From Streptomyces sp. NBC_00239 (lineage in GTDB: Bacteria; Actinomycetota; Actinomycetes; Streptomycetales; Streptomycetaceae), in contig NZ_CP108095.1 of the NCBI RefSeq assembly GCF_036194065.1, positions 6,386,001-6,450,000 on the forward strand: DNA of 64,000 bases, in the 5' to 3' direction. Below are positions 7,457-15,644 of this stretch, piece by piece. The stretch's first letter is position 1; every line of letters begins with the position of its first letter. A model generated the notes under the pieces. It was given only the letters and a program-made list of their open reading frames with translations. It was not told the origin of the DNA and did no database searches. A program made the position numbers and the translations under genes.

Positions 7457-8824
7457 TTGCACCCGCTCGAACACCAGGTACTGAACCCCGCGACCGAAGA
7501 GGTCGTGGCCACCGTCCCGGCCGCCACGGCCGCCGACGTCGACGCCGCCGTCGCCCGCGCCACCGCCGCCCAGCGCGGCTGGGCCGCCGCGGCCCCCGCC
7601 GACCGGGCCCGGCTGCTGCGCCGCTTCGCCGCGGTCGTCGACGAGCACGTCGAGGAACTCGCGCAGCTGGAGGTCCGCGAGGCCGGCCACACCATCGGCA
7701 ACGCCCGATGGGAGGCCGGCAACGTCCGCGACCTGCTCGAATTCGCCGCCGGGGGAGTGGAGCGCCTCTCCGGCCGCCAGATCCCCGTCGCCGGCGGCCT
7801 CGACGTCACCTTCCTCGAACCCCTCGGCGTCATCGGCGTGATCGCGCCCTGGAACTTCCCCATGCCGATCGCCGCCTGGGGCACCGCCCCGGCCCTCGCC
7901 GCGGGCAACGCCGTCATCCTCAAGCCGGCCGAGACCACCCCGCTCACCGCGCTGCGGCTGGCCGAACTCGCCCTGGCCGCCGGCCTGCCCGAGCACCTCT
8001 TCCAGGTGCTGCCCGGCGCCGGCCCGGTCGCCGGCGACGCGCTGGTCGAACACCCCGGCGTCGCGAAGATCGTCTTCACCGGCTCCACCCGCGTCGGCAA
8101 GCAGATCATGGCCAAGTGCGCCGACCGGGTGAAGCGCGTCACCCTCGAACTCGGCGGCAAGAGTCCCAACATCGTCTTCGCCGACGCCGACCTCGAGGCG
8201 GCCGCCGCGGCCGCCCCGATGGCCTTCCTCGACAACAGCGGCCAGGACTGCTGCGCCCGCACCCGGATCCTCGTCCAGCGGTCCGTGTACGACGACTTCC
8301 TCGCCCGCCTCGCCCCCGCGATCGAGAAGGTCGTCGTCGGCGACCCCGCCGACGAGCGGACCGAGATGGGCCCGCTGATCTCCCGCGCCCAGCTGGAACG
8401 CGTCCGCTCCTACGTCACCGACGACCTCACCGCGGTCCGCGGCAGCGCCCCCGACGGCCCCGGATTCTGGTACCCGCCGACGCTGGTGACCGGTGTCTGC
8501 GCCACCGCGCCCGTCGCCGCCGAAGAGGTCTTCGGGCCGGTCGCCGTCGTCCTGCCCTTCGAGGACGAGGAGGACGCCGTCCGCCTCGCCAACGCCACCG
8601 AGTACGGGCTCTCCGGCTCCCTCTGGACCCGCGACGTGGGCCGCGCCCTGCGCGTCTCGCGCGCCGTACGGGCCGGCAACCTGTCCGTCAACTCCCACAG
8701 CAGCGTCCGCTACTGGACCCCCTTCGGCGGCTACCAGCAGTCGGGACTCGGCCGCGAGCTCGGCCCCGACGCCCTCGCCGCCTTCACGGAAACCAAGAAC
8801 GTCTTCATCAGCACGGAGGCCTGA
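7457..8824 (+). CDS. NAD(P)-dependent aldehyde dehydrogenase
   Basis: 455 residues with the complete ALDH signature: NAD-binding IAPWNFPM, FTGSTRVGK, the catalytic Glu segment LELGGKSPN and the catalytic Cys265 in NSGQDCCA. A TTG start at 7457 is chosen because GAGG lies six bases upstream and the reading begins with the usual N-terminal HPLEHQVLNPATEE; no ATG is available near it. It follows glnA4 with an 8-bp gap and precedes the SDR by 5 bp, so the three form an operon. Predicted role: oxidation of gamma-glutamyl-aminoacetaldehyde (or another gamma-glutamyl-amino aldehyde) to the acid, analogous to PuuC in putrescine catabolism. The exact substrate is inferred. Confidence 0.93.
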   Translation: MHPLEHQVLNPATEEVVATVPAATAADVDAAVARATAAQRGWAAAAPADRARLLRRFAAVVDEHVEELAQLEVREAGHTIGNARWEAGNVRDLLEFAAGGVERLSGRQIPVAGGLDVTFLEPLGVIGVIAPWNFPMPIAAWGTAPALAAGNAVILKPAETTPLTALRLAELALAAGLPEHLFQVLPGAGPVAGDALVEHPGVAKIVFTGSTRVGKQIMAKCADRVKRVTLELGGKSPNIVFADADLEAAAAAAPMAFLDNSGQDCCARTRILVQRSVYDDFLARLAPAIEKVVVGDPADERTEMGPLISRAQLERVRSYVTDDLTAVRGSAPDGPGFWYPPTLVTGVCATAPVAAEEVFGPVAVVLPFEDEEDAVRLANATEYGLSGSLWTRDVGRALRVSRAVRAGNLSVNSHSSVRYWTPFGGYQQSGLGRELGPDALAAFTETKNVFISTEA

Positions 8825-8829
8825 ACCAC

Positions 8830-9621
8830 ATGACCGAGCGCACCGAAGAAATCGTCTGCCGCCGCCTCGTCGGCCGCACCGCCGTGATCACCGGCGCCGG
8901 CAGCGGCATCGGCCTGGCCACCGCGCGCCGGCTGGCCTCCGAAGGCGCCCACGTCGTCTGCGGCGACATCGACGAGACGGCCGGCAAGGCGGCCGCCGAG
9001 GAGGTCGGCGGCACCTTCGTCAAGGTCGACGTCACCGACCAGGAGCAGGTCGAGAACCTCTTCAAGGTCGCCTACGACACCTACGGCTCCGTCGACATCG
9101 CCTTCAACAACGCGGGCATCTCGCCCCCCGACGACGACTCGATCCTCACCACGGGCCTGGACGCCTGGAGGCGCGTCCAGGACGTCAACCTCACCTCCGT
9201 CTACCTCTGCTGCAAGGCCGCCCTGCCCTACATGCAGCGCCAGGGCCGCGGCTCGATCATCAACACCGCCTCGTTCGTGGCGATCATGGGCGCCGCCACC
9301 TCGCAGATCTCGTACACCGCCTCCAAGGGCGGCGTGCTCGCGATGTCCCGCGAGCTCGGCGTGCAGTTCGCCCGCGAGGGCATCCGCGTCAACGCCCTGT
9401 GCCCGGGGCCCGTCAACACCCCGCTCCTCCAGGAGCTCTTCGCCAAGGACCCGGAGCGCGCCGCCCGCCGCCTCGTGCACATCCCGCTGGGCCGGTTCGC
9501 CGAGCCCACCGAGATCGCGGCCGCCGTCGCCTTCCTCGCCAGCGACGACTCCTCCTTCATCAACGCCACCGACTTCCTGGTCGACGGCGGCATCTCCGGC
9601 GCCTACGTGACCCCGCTGTAG
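8830..9621 (+). CDS. Short-chain dehydrogenase/reductase (classical SDR)
   Basis: 263 residues. Rossmann motif TGAGSGIG near residue 20, NNAG (about 95) and the catalytic Ser/Tyr-Lys (YTASKGG, about 160) are all present; the C-terminus is DGGISGAYVTPL. It is the third gene of the glnA4 operon. By analogy it could oxidise the hydroxyl of gamma-glutamylethanolamide to the aldehyde used by the preceding dehydrogenase. That would complete a route: permease, ligase, alcohol oxidation, aldehyde oxidation and hydrolysis. This order of reactions is inferred. A tandem repeat and a perfect terminator hairpin follow the stop. Confidence 0.92.
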   Translation: MTERTEEIVCRRLVGRTAVITGAGSGIGLATARRLASEGAHVVCGDIDETAGKAAAEEVGGTFVKVDVTDQEQVENLFKVAYDTYGSVDIAFNNAGISPPDDDSILTTGLDAWRRVQDVNLTSVYLCCKAALPYMQRQGRGSIINTASFVAIMGAATSQISYTASKGGVLAMSRELGVQFAREGIRVNALCPGPVNTPLLQELFAKDPERAARRLVHIPLGRFAEPTEIAAAVAFLASDDSSFINATDFLVDGGISGAYVTPL

Positions 9622-9670
9622 GCCCCGGAACCCGCGGTCCCGGCCCTCATCCCCAGGGGCCGGGGCCCAA

Positions 9671-9800
9671 GGGTCCATCCGGACCTCACGGGTCCATCCG
9701 GACCTCACGGGTCCATCCGGACCTCACGGGTTCACACGGACCTCACGGGTTCACCCGGACCCCTAGGGTCCATCCGGACCCCGAGGGTTCACCTCGATCC
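9671..9800. repeat. 19-bp tandem repeat array (about 6.5 copies)
   Basis: Units start at 9671, 9690, 9709, 9728, 9747 and 9766 with a partial at 9785. The first three copies of GGGTCCATCCGGACCTCAC are identical; later ones alternate GGGTCCAT and GGGTTCAC beginnings. Each unit contains GGTCC and GGACC, so the array can fold. It lies between the SDR stop and a terminator hairpin and has no reading frame of its own. Confidence 0.9.
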
Positions 9801-9806
9801 CCCCAC

Positions 9807-9844
9807 CACGACAGCCGGGCGTCGCGCGACGCCCGGCTGTCGTG
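9807..9844. terminator. Perfect 19-bp-arm palindromic terminator
   Basis: CACGACAGCCGGGCGTCGC is followed directly by its exact reverse complement. There is no T-tract, as is usual in Streptomyces. It closes the glnA4-ALDH-SDR operon. Confidence 0.85.
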
Positions 9845-9888
9845 TCCAGCCTCCGTGACGATCTTCCTCAGACAGGAGCGCCACCCGA

Positions 9889-11184
9889 GTGACCACGTTC
9901 AGCACCCGGCGCGGGCTGCCCGCCGTCGCCGCCGCCCTCGCCATCGCCGCGGGCGGCCTCGCCGCGGCCGCCCCCGCCCAGGCCGCCCGGCCCGCCGCCG
10001 ACTGCACCTCCCCGCAGGTCGGCGCCGGCTGGTACGGCGGAAACCAGGCCCGCCTCCAGCGCCTCGTCGACACGTACGGCACGTGCAACCCGCACCGCCC
10101 CGGCCGCGCCAAGCCGGTCGCCGTCTTCGACTGGGACAACACCGTCGTCAAGAACGACGTCGGCGACGCCACCATGTTCTGGATGCTGCGCAACGGCAAG
10201 ATCCGCCAGCCGGCCGGCCGTGACTGGTCCACCACCAGCCGTTACCTGACCGCCCCGGCCGCCCGCGCGCTCGCCGGGGCCTGCGGCGCCCTCGCCGCGC
10301 CCGGCGCGCCGCTGCCGACCGGCTCCGCGGCCGGCACCGCCTGCGCCGACCAGGTCTTCGCCGTCTACGGCACCGGCGCCACCACCGCCGGCGCCCCCGC
10401 CTTCGCCGGCTGGAACCGCCGCACTACCGAGCCCGGTTACGCCTGGCTCGCCCAGCTCATGCACGGCTGGACCGCGAAGCAGATACGTTCCTTCGCCGCT
10501 GCCGCGCGCACCGAGAACCTCGCCGCGCCCATCGGCACCAAGCAGCGGGTCGGCAGCGCCACCGCCACCGGCTGGGTCCGCTACTACGACCAGCAGCGCG
10601 ACCTCGTCCGCACCCTCCGGCGCGCCGGGTTCGACGTGTGGATCAGCTCGGCCTCGCCGCAGCCCGTGGTCGAGGTGTGGGCCGAGGGCGTCGGCATCGA
10701 CGCCCGCCACGTCATCGGCATCCGCAACGTCGCCACGTACGCCGGGAAGTTCACGCCGCACCTCAAGGGCTGCGGAACCGTCCGCGACGGCCAGGACTCG
10801 ATGATCACGTACATCGACGGCAAGCGCTGCTGGATCAACAAGGAGATCTTCGGGGTGCGGGGCGCCGCCGCCGAGAGGGTCGCGCCCGCCGCCCGCCGCC
10901 AGGTCTTCGCGGCCGGCGACTCCGACACCGACGTGTCGTTCCTGCGCGACGCGACCGCCCTGCGGCTGGTCGTCAACCGCAACAAGAACGAGCTGATGTG
11001 CCGGGCGTACGACAACGGCGACGGCCGCTGGATCGTGAACCCCATGTTCATCGAACCCAAGCAGCGGAAGACGACCCCGTACCCGTGCGCCACCACCGGC
11101 TACACCGGGGCCGACGGCACTCCGGGCGCGGTGCTCCGCCGGGACGGCAGCGTCATCCCGGACCAGCTCGACACGGTGTTCTAA
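9889..11184 (+). CDS. Secreted HAD-superfamily phosphatase
   Basis: 431 residues. A signal peptide is evident (RRGLPAVAAALAIAAGGLAA, then APAQA-A cleavage near residue 35, with adjacent arginines). HAD motif I is DWDNTVV with Asp81 and Asp83. A C-terminal motif AAGDSDTDVSFL supplies the HAD motif IV aspartates. It therefore looks like an exported Mg-dependent phosphohydrolase. Secreted HAD enzymes of related build include phosphorylcholine phosphatases; since the upstream operon appears to use ethanolamine, an extracellular phosphoethanolamine or phosphocholine substrate is possible but unproven. GTG 9889 has AGGAG ten bases upstream. Transcription is separate, after the terminator at 9807-9844. 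Confidence 0.85.
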   Translation: MTTFSTRRGLPAVAAALAIAAGGLAAAAPAQAARPAADCTSPQVGAGWYGGNQARLQRLVDTYGTCNPHRPGRAKPVAVFDWDNTVVKNDVGDATMFWMLRNGKIRQPAGRDWSTTSRYLTAPAARALAGACGALAAPGAPLPTGSAAGTACADQVFAVYGTGATTAGAPAFAGWNRRTTEPGYAWLAQLMHGWTAKQIRSFAAAARTENLAAPIGTKQRVGSATATGWVRYYDQQRDLVRTLRRAGFDVWISSASPQPVVEVWAEGVGIDARHVIGIRNVATYAGKFTPHLKGCGTVRDGQDSMITYIDGKRCWINKEIFGVRGAAAERVAPAARRQVFAAGDSDTDVSFLRDATALRLVVNRNKNELMCRAYDNGDGRWIVNPMFIEPKQRKTTPYPCATTGYTGADGTPGAVLRRDGSVIPDQLDTVF

Positions 11185-11227
11185 CCGGCTGCTCGGGACC
11201 GCAGGGCGGACCACACGCCGGGCCGGC

Positions 11228-12430
11228 TCAGAGGAAGGTGCGCCCCTCGCCCCGGTAGGTCGGGACGGTGGCCGTCACCCGGTCGCCCTCGACGAGGTGC
11301 AGCTCCTCGAAGCGCTCGCACATCTCGCCCGCCTTCGCGTGCCGGAACCAGACCCGGTCACCGATCAGCAGATCGTCCGCCGGGGATCCCAGCAGCGGGG
11401 TCTGCACCTCGCCCGCCCCCTCCTGCGGGTCGTAGCGCAGACCCTGCGGCAGGTACGGCTGCGGCAGCCGGTCCGGGCCCGCCGCCCCCGACGCCGGATA
11501 GCCGCCGCCCAGCACGGTCACCACGCCCACCCCGGGCCGCCGCACCACCGGCTGCGCGAACAGGGCCGCCGGACGCCCCCGGAACGACGTGTAGTTGTCG
11601 AACAGCCGCGGCACGTACAGCCCCGACCCGGCCGCGATCTCCGTCACCGCGTCCTCGGCCGCCGTGTGCTGCACACTGCCGGTGCCGCCCCCGTTGACGA
11701 ACTCCAGCTCGCCCACGACCGCCAGCACCGCACGCACCGTCTCGGCCCGCCGCGCCGCCAGCTCCCGGCGCGCGGCCGCCTGCATCAGCCGGACCGCCCG
11801 GGACCGCAGCGGCCGGCCCGCCACCGCGTCCCCGACCCCCGCGACGTGCCCCTCGTACCCCATCAGGCCGACCACCCGGAAGCCGGGCCGCCGCTCCACC
11901 GCCCGGGCCAGCTCCGCCAGCTGCGCGGGCTCGCGCAGCGGCGAGCGCCGGGCACCCACCCGCACCCGGCCGCCGAACAGGTGCAGCGCGGTGTCCAGTT
12001 CGAGGCACACCCGGACCTCCTCGGCGCCGCCCGCCCGGGCCGCGTCGATCAGCTCCAGCTGCGCCACGTCGTCGACCATCACGGTCACGGCCGCCGCGAG
12101 CTTCGGATCGCCCGCCAGCTCCGCGAACGCCGACCGGTCCGCGGACGGATACGCGAGCAGTACGTCGTCGAAACCGGAGCGGGCCAGCCACAGCGACTCG
12201 GCGAGCGTGTACGACATCAGGCCGGCGAAGCCGTCCCGGGCCAGTACGCGCTCCAACAGCGCCCGGCACCGCACCGACTTGCTGGCGACCCGGACCGGCT
12301 TGCCGCCCGCCCGCCGTAGCAGGTCGTCGGCGTTGGCGTCGAACGCCTCCAGGTCCACGATCGCGAGCGGCGCGTCGAGGTGGGCGGTGGCCCGGTCGTA
12401 ACGGGCCCGGTCGGCGGCGGGGGTAGTCAT
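11228..12430 (-). CDS. PLP-dependent alanine racemase-fold amino acid deaminase/aldolase
   Basis: 400 residues. The N-terminal TIM barrel carries the PLP-lysine region VRVASKSVRC (about residue 50), and NGGGTGSV is the phosphate-binding part of the fold. The C-terminal beta-domain ends with IGDRVWFRHAKAGEMCERF, typical of the D-serine deaminase/D-threonine aldolase-like family. It is probably a cytoplasmic enzyme acting on a D-amino or 3-hydroxy amino acid; the substrate is not readable. The ATG at 12430 is taken because upstream in-frame codons run antisense through the next two genes. It converges with the HAD phosphatase (43-bp gap) and diverges from the membrane-protein gene at 12557, with a CTACCC-GT-GGGTAG palindrome in between. 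Confidence 0.85.
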   Translation of the reverse strand: MTTPAADRARYDRATAHLDAPLAIVDLEAFDANADDLLRRAGGKPVRVASKSVRCRALLERVLARDGFAGLMSYTLAESLWLARSGFDDVLLAYPSADRSAFAELAGDPKLAAAVTVMVDDVAQLELIDAARAGGAEEVRVCLELDTALHLFGGRVRVGARRSPLREPAQLAELARAVERRPGFRVVGLMGYEGHVAGVGDAVAGRPLRSRAVRLMQAAARRELAARRAETVRAVLAVVGELEFVNGGGTGSVQHTAAEDAVTEIAAGSGLYVPRLFDNYTSFRGRPAALFAQPVVRRPGVGVVTVLGGGYPASGAAGPDRLPQPYLPQGLRYDPQEGAGEVQTPLLGSPADDLLIGDRVWFRHAKAGEMCERFEELHLVEGDRVTATVPTYRGEGRTFL

Positions 12431-12452
12431 GCGCGCAGCGTGCCAGATACCA

Positions 12453-12466
12453 CTACCCGTGGGTAG
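12453..12466. promoter_or_regulatory. Operator-like palindrome CTACCC-GT-GGGTAG
   Basis: Perfect 6-bp arms, 22 bp upstream of the deaminase ATG in a 126-bp divergent region. It is a candidate regulator site; no adjacent regulator gene explains it. Confidence 0.35.
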
Positions 12467-12556
12467 AGGTTCCCCGGCCCGCACCGGGCACGCGGCCCGG
12501 CGCGGCCCCGTAAAGTACCCGGCGTACGCGCGGTATCGGGACGGGGGCGGATCCGC

Positions 12557-13369
12557 ATGACAGCCAGTCACCACCCACCCGACCCGCGCCCCCACCCCGA
12601 CCCGCCACCCCGCCCGGCCCCACCGCCGGACCCGGCACCGCGCCCGCGCGGCGGACGCGCCCGCGCCGGGGCGGCCGTGTGCTGGATCCTCGGGAGCGGG
12701 CTGGTCGTCGGGGCGGTCGCCGGGACCTGGGCCGTGCGCAAGGCGCAGGAAGTGCCCGCCGGGCAGGCCGCCTGGAACCGCGCCGCGGCCCTCTGGCACG
12801 AACAGCCCGTCGACACCCTCTTCCCGCCCGTCCTCGTCGGCGACGGCGCCGGACCCGGCAGCTCCGACCGCCGCTGGACCCGCAGCTCCGTCGCCCCCGA
12901 CGCCCCCTGCGCCCCCGCACTCGGCGCCGCATGGACCGGCGCCCTCACCCCCGTCGGCTGCACCCGGCTGCTGCGCGCCACCTATACCGACGCCACCCGC
13001 AGCTCGGTCGTCAGCGTCGGCATGGTCTTCACCCCCGCCGGCCCGGACGCCATGACCGGCCTGCGGACCCGCTTCGAGCCGACCGCCCCGCCGCCACCCG
13101 CGTACGGCCTCGCGGACCGGCAGCGCGCCGGCTGGGCCGTGTCCGTCCTGCCCGACGCGCCCGTCGTCGTCTACGCCGTCTCCGCCTTCGCCGACGGCCG
13201 CACCGTGGACCGCCCGCGCCCCGCCGCCTCGGCCACCGCCGCCGCGGACACCAGCGCCACCGCCCAGGCCGGCCTCGGCCACGAGGCGCAGGCCGTCGCC
13301 GACCGGGTGGAACGCGCCCTGCGACGCACCGCCGCCAGTCCCGCCCCGCAGCCGGCGGACGCCCCATGA
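12557..13369 (+). CDS. Single-pass membrane protein of unknown function, coupled to a subtilisin
   Basis: 270 residues. The first about 38 residues are almost only Pro, Asp, His and Arg (cytoplasmic, probably disordered). One transmembrane helix follows (AVCWILGSGLVVGAVAGTWA), then an extracellular domain with two cysteines (DAPCAPAL and VGCTRLL) that could form a disulfide. No enzyme motif is seen. Its stop overlaps the start of the S8 peptidase gene (ATGA at 13366-13369), so the two are translationally coupled and probably work together at the membrane. Function is unknown; the coupling suggests a partner, anchor or substrate of the protease. Confidence 0.8.
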   Translation: MTASHHPPDPRPHPDPPPRPAPPPDPAPRPRGGRARAGAAVCWILGSGLVVGAVAGTWAVRKAQEVPAGQAAWNRAAALWHEQPVDTLFPPVLVGDGAGPGSSDRRWTRSSVAPDAPCAPALGAAWTGALTPVGCTRLLRATYTDATRSSVVSVGMVFTPAGPDAMTGLRTRFEPTAPPPPAYGLADRQRAGWAVSVLPDAPVVVYAVSAFADGRTVDRPRPAASATAAADTSATAQAGLGHEAQAVADRVERALRRTAASPAPQPADAP

Positions 13370-14697
13370 GCCGAGCCGCACGCCCGACGTCCGGGGCCGC
13401 ACACCCGACGTCCGTGGCCGGACGCCCGACGTCCGGGGCCGCACCGACGAGTGGCCCCGCACGCCCGACGAGCGGGGCCGCACACCCGACGAGCGGCCCC
13501 GGACGCCCGACGAGCCGGGCCGGCCGTTCCGTGAGCCTGGCACTCGTCCTCGGCCTCACCACCGCAGCCGCCACCGCCACCGCAGCCGCCCCCGCGCACG
13601 CCGACGGCATCCGCGACCGGCAGTGGGCGCTGGCCGCCCTGCACGCCGACGAGGCATGGCAGACCACCGACGGCGACGGCGTCACCGTCGCCGTACTCGA
13701 CACCGGAGTCGACGCCACCCACCCCGACCTGCGCGGCCAGGTGCTCGACGGCACCGACCTGGTCGGCTTCGGCGCCGACCGGGGCGAGCGCAGCTGGGCC
13801 CGCCACGGCACCGCGATGGCCGGCATCATCGCCGGCCACGGGCACGGCCCCGGCCGCGGCCAGGGCGTCCTCGGCATCGCACCCGGCGCCCGGATCCTGC
13901 CCGTACGCGTGATCCTGGAGGAGGGCGACCCCGGCCGGGCCAAGGCCCGCCAGAGCAAGGGCGGCGCACTCGCCGAGGGCATCCGGTGGGCCGCCGACCA
14001 CGGCGCCGACGTGATCAACCTCTCGCTGGGCGACGACAGCGAGTCCGCCCACCACGAGGCCGCCGAGGACGAGGCCGTCCAGTACGCCCTCGGCAAGGGC
14101 ATCGTGGTCGTCGCCTCGGCCGGCAACGGCGGCCGCCAGGGCGACCGGGTCTCCTACCCGGCCGCCTACCCCGGCGTGATCGCCGTCACCGCCGTGGACC
14201 GCAACGACACCAAGGCCTCCTTCTCCACCCGGCACTGGTACGCGACCGTCAGCGCCCCCGGCGTCGACATCGTCATCGCCGACCCCGACCGCAGCTACTA
14301 CGAGGGCTGGGGCACCAGCGCCGCCGCCGCGTTCGTCTCCGGCACCGCCGCCCTGCTGCGCTCCGCCTACCCCGCGCTGTCGCCCGCGCAGATCAAGGAC
14401 CTGCTCTCCGAGACCGCGCGCGACGCCCCCGAGGGGGGCCGCGACGACAGCCGCGGCCATGGCCTGGTGGACCCGGCGGCCGCCCTCGCCGCCGCCGCCC
14501 GGCTGCGGCCCGAACCCGCGGTGCCGGTGCCCGCCGGCTACCCCCGGCGCTACTTCGGCCCCGGCCCGAAGCGCCCCGGCCCGCCCCACGACGCCGTCCG
14601 GCTGCCCGCGCTCGCGGCGGGCGGCGCCGGCGTCGTCCTGCTCGCCGCGGGCCTCGCCCTCGGCCGCCGCCGCAGGCGGCACCCGGACCCCGGGTAG
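13366..14697 (+). CDS. Membrane-anchored S8 (subtilisin/mycosin-like) serine protease
   Basis: 443 residues. Catalytic triad: Asp112 (VAVLDTGVD), His147 (RHGTAMAG) and Ser318 (GWGTSAAAAF). A secretion signal lies unusually deep (SVSLALVLGLTTAAATAT then APAHA, about residues 54-80). A C-terminal transmembrane helix and RRRRR stop-transfer (about 415-440) match the mycosin architecture of type VII secretion-associated proteases. No T7SS gene is in the window. Residues 1-52 are 7-residue repeats of the type ARPTSGA, encoded by 21-bp DNA repeats. Either this is a genuine repetitive extension or the true start is the GTG at about 13531 directly before the signal peptide. The ATGA overlap with the upstream gene favours the long form. 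Confidence 0.88.
   Translation: MSRAARPTSGAAHPTSVAGRPTSGAAPTSGPARPTSGAAHPTSGPGRPTSRAGRSVSLALVLGLTTAAATATAAAPAHADGIRDRQWALAALHADEAWQTTDGDGVTVAVLDTGVDATHPDLRGQVLDGTDLVGFGADRGERSWARHGTAMAGIIAGHGHGPGRGQGVLGIAPGARILPVRVILEEGDPGRAKARQSKGGALAEGIRWAADHGADVINLSLGDDSESAHHEAAEDEAVQYALGKGIVVVASAGNGGRQGDRVSYPAAYPGVIAVTAVDRNDTKASFSTRHWYATVSAPGVDIVIADPDRSYYEGWGTSAAAAFVSGTAALLRSAYPALSPAQIKDLLSETARDAPEGGRDDSRGHGLVDPAAALAAAARLRPEPAVPVPAGYPRRYFGPGPKRPGPPHDAVRLPALAAGGAGVVLLAAGLALGRRRRRHPDPG
13378..13520. repeat. 21-bp tandem repeats encoding the protease N-terminus
   Basis: About seven degenerate 21-bp units (core CGCCCGACGTCCGGGGCCGC or CGCCCGACGAGCGGCCCCG) cover codons 5-51 of the protease. The two sub-types GACGTCC and GACGAGC occur in blocks. 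The repeat is in frame. Confidence 0.8.
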
Positions 14698-14742
14698 GCG
14701 GGCTCGGGGAAGGGGGGCGTGCCCCGCTTCCCCGAGCCCGCC
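14697..14742. terminator. Terminator hairpin after the protease
   Basis: Perfect 16-bp arms (GGCGGGCTCGGGGAAG at 14697-14712 and its complement at 14727-14742). The 14-bp loop contains a further GGGGC/GCCCC pairing. It begins at the last base of the protease stop codon. Confidence 0.8.
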
Positions 14743-14798
14743 CGGCGGTGAGCGGCGGCTGCGGGGGGCCGGGCGGGAGGGGATAGGGTCGGGTGATT

Positions 14799-15539
14799 GT
14801 GGCCCTGAAGAACATTCCCGACTCCGGTTTCCCCGACGACGACGGCTCCGCCGACCCCCGGCTGAGCGCGGCGCTCGCCGCGTGGGCCGAGGACAGATCG
14901 ACCGAGCCGGAAGTCCTCGCCGCCCTCGCGGGCGCGCGGCTCCTCGTCCCCGTCGTCGCCGTGCTCGGCGAGGTCGAGGAGGACCCGGAGACCGGGCTGC
15001 GCCGCGAGAAGACCAGCGACATGGCCGTCCCCACCCTGCGGGCCGGCGACCGGCGGGCCCTGCCCGCCTTCACCTCGACCGAGTCGCTCGCGCGCTGGGA
15101 CCCGCAGGCGCGGCCGGTGGCCGTGCCCCTGCACCAGGCGCTGCAGGCCGCCGCCCACGAGAAGGCGGACACCGTCGTCCTCGACATGGCGGGCCCGGTC
15201 GCCTACCAGCTGACCGGGGCGGCCCTGCGCGCGCTCGCCGAGGGCCGCACCTCCGCGGACCCGCTCGCCGACCCGGCCGTCACGGCCGCGGTCCGCGCCG
15301 CGGTCGCCGCCGAGCCGGCCGTCGTGCGCGCCCACCTCGCCCCGGGCGGCCCGGACGCCGACGGCATCCTCGCGATCGTCCTCGTGGACGGTACGCAGGC
15401 CCCGGCGGCCGCCCGCCGGGTCGCGCAGGCGCTGGCCGCCGACGAGACCCTGCGCGCCCGGCTCGTACGGGGCCTGAACCTGGCCCTGCTGCCGGCCGCG
15501 GCCCCCGCACCCCCAGGCGAACCGCTCTTCACCCGCTGA
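14799..15539 (+). CDS. SseB-family protein
   Basis: 246 residues from GTG 14799 (MALKNIPDSGFPDDD, the start familiar from streptomycete homologues); the GTG six bases earlier is an alternative. The SseB N-terminal-like domain is recognisable: ARLLVPVVAVLGE, REKTSDMAVPTL, LPAFTSTESLARWDP, VVLDMAGPVAYQL. These proteins are widespread in actinobacteria beside infC, but their molecular role is unclear; the name comes from enhanced serine sensitivity in enterobacteria. No signal or membrane segment is seen, so it is cytoplasmic. It converges with the DUF1844 gene over a long bidirectional terminator at 15566-15610. Confidence 0.85.
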   Translation: MALKNIPDSGFPDDDGSADPRLSAALAAWAEDRSTEPEVLAALAGARLLVPVVAVLGEVEEDPETGLRREKTSDMAVPTLRAGDRRALPAFTSTESLARWDPQARPVAVPLHQALQAAAHEKADTVVLDMAGPVAYQLTGAALRALAEGRTSADPLADPAVTAAVRAAVAAEPAVVRAHLAPGGPDADGILAIVLVDGTQAPAAARRVAQALAADETLRARLVRGLNLALLPAAAPAPPGEPLFTR

Positions 15540-15565
15540 CCGCGGGCGGGCGTACCGCGCGAAAC

Positions 15566-15610
15566 GACGAGGCCGCCGCCCGGACAGCGTGTCCGGGCGG
15601 CGGCCTCGTC
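15566..15610. terminator. Bidirectional terminator between sseB and the DUF1844 gene
   Basis: Perfect inverted repeat with 21-bp arms and a GCG tri-loop, centred at 15588 (arm core GGCCGCCGCCCGGACA). It lies between two convergent genes. Confidence 0.9.
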
Positions 15611-15644
15611 AGGTGTGGATCAGGAGGTGGGGAAGAGCGAGGGG

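Noticed and set aside
12431..13543. N-terminal extension of the deaminase frame
   Set aside because: It is antisense to the membrane-protein and protease genes, and its RSSGVRP-like repeats merely mirror the 21-bp DNA repeats.
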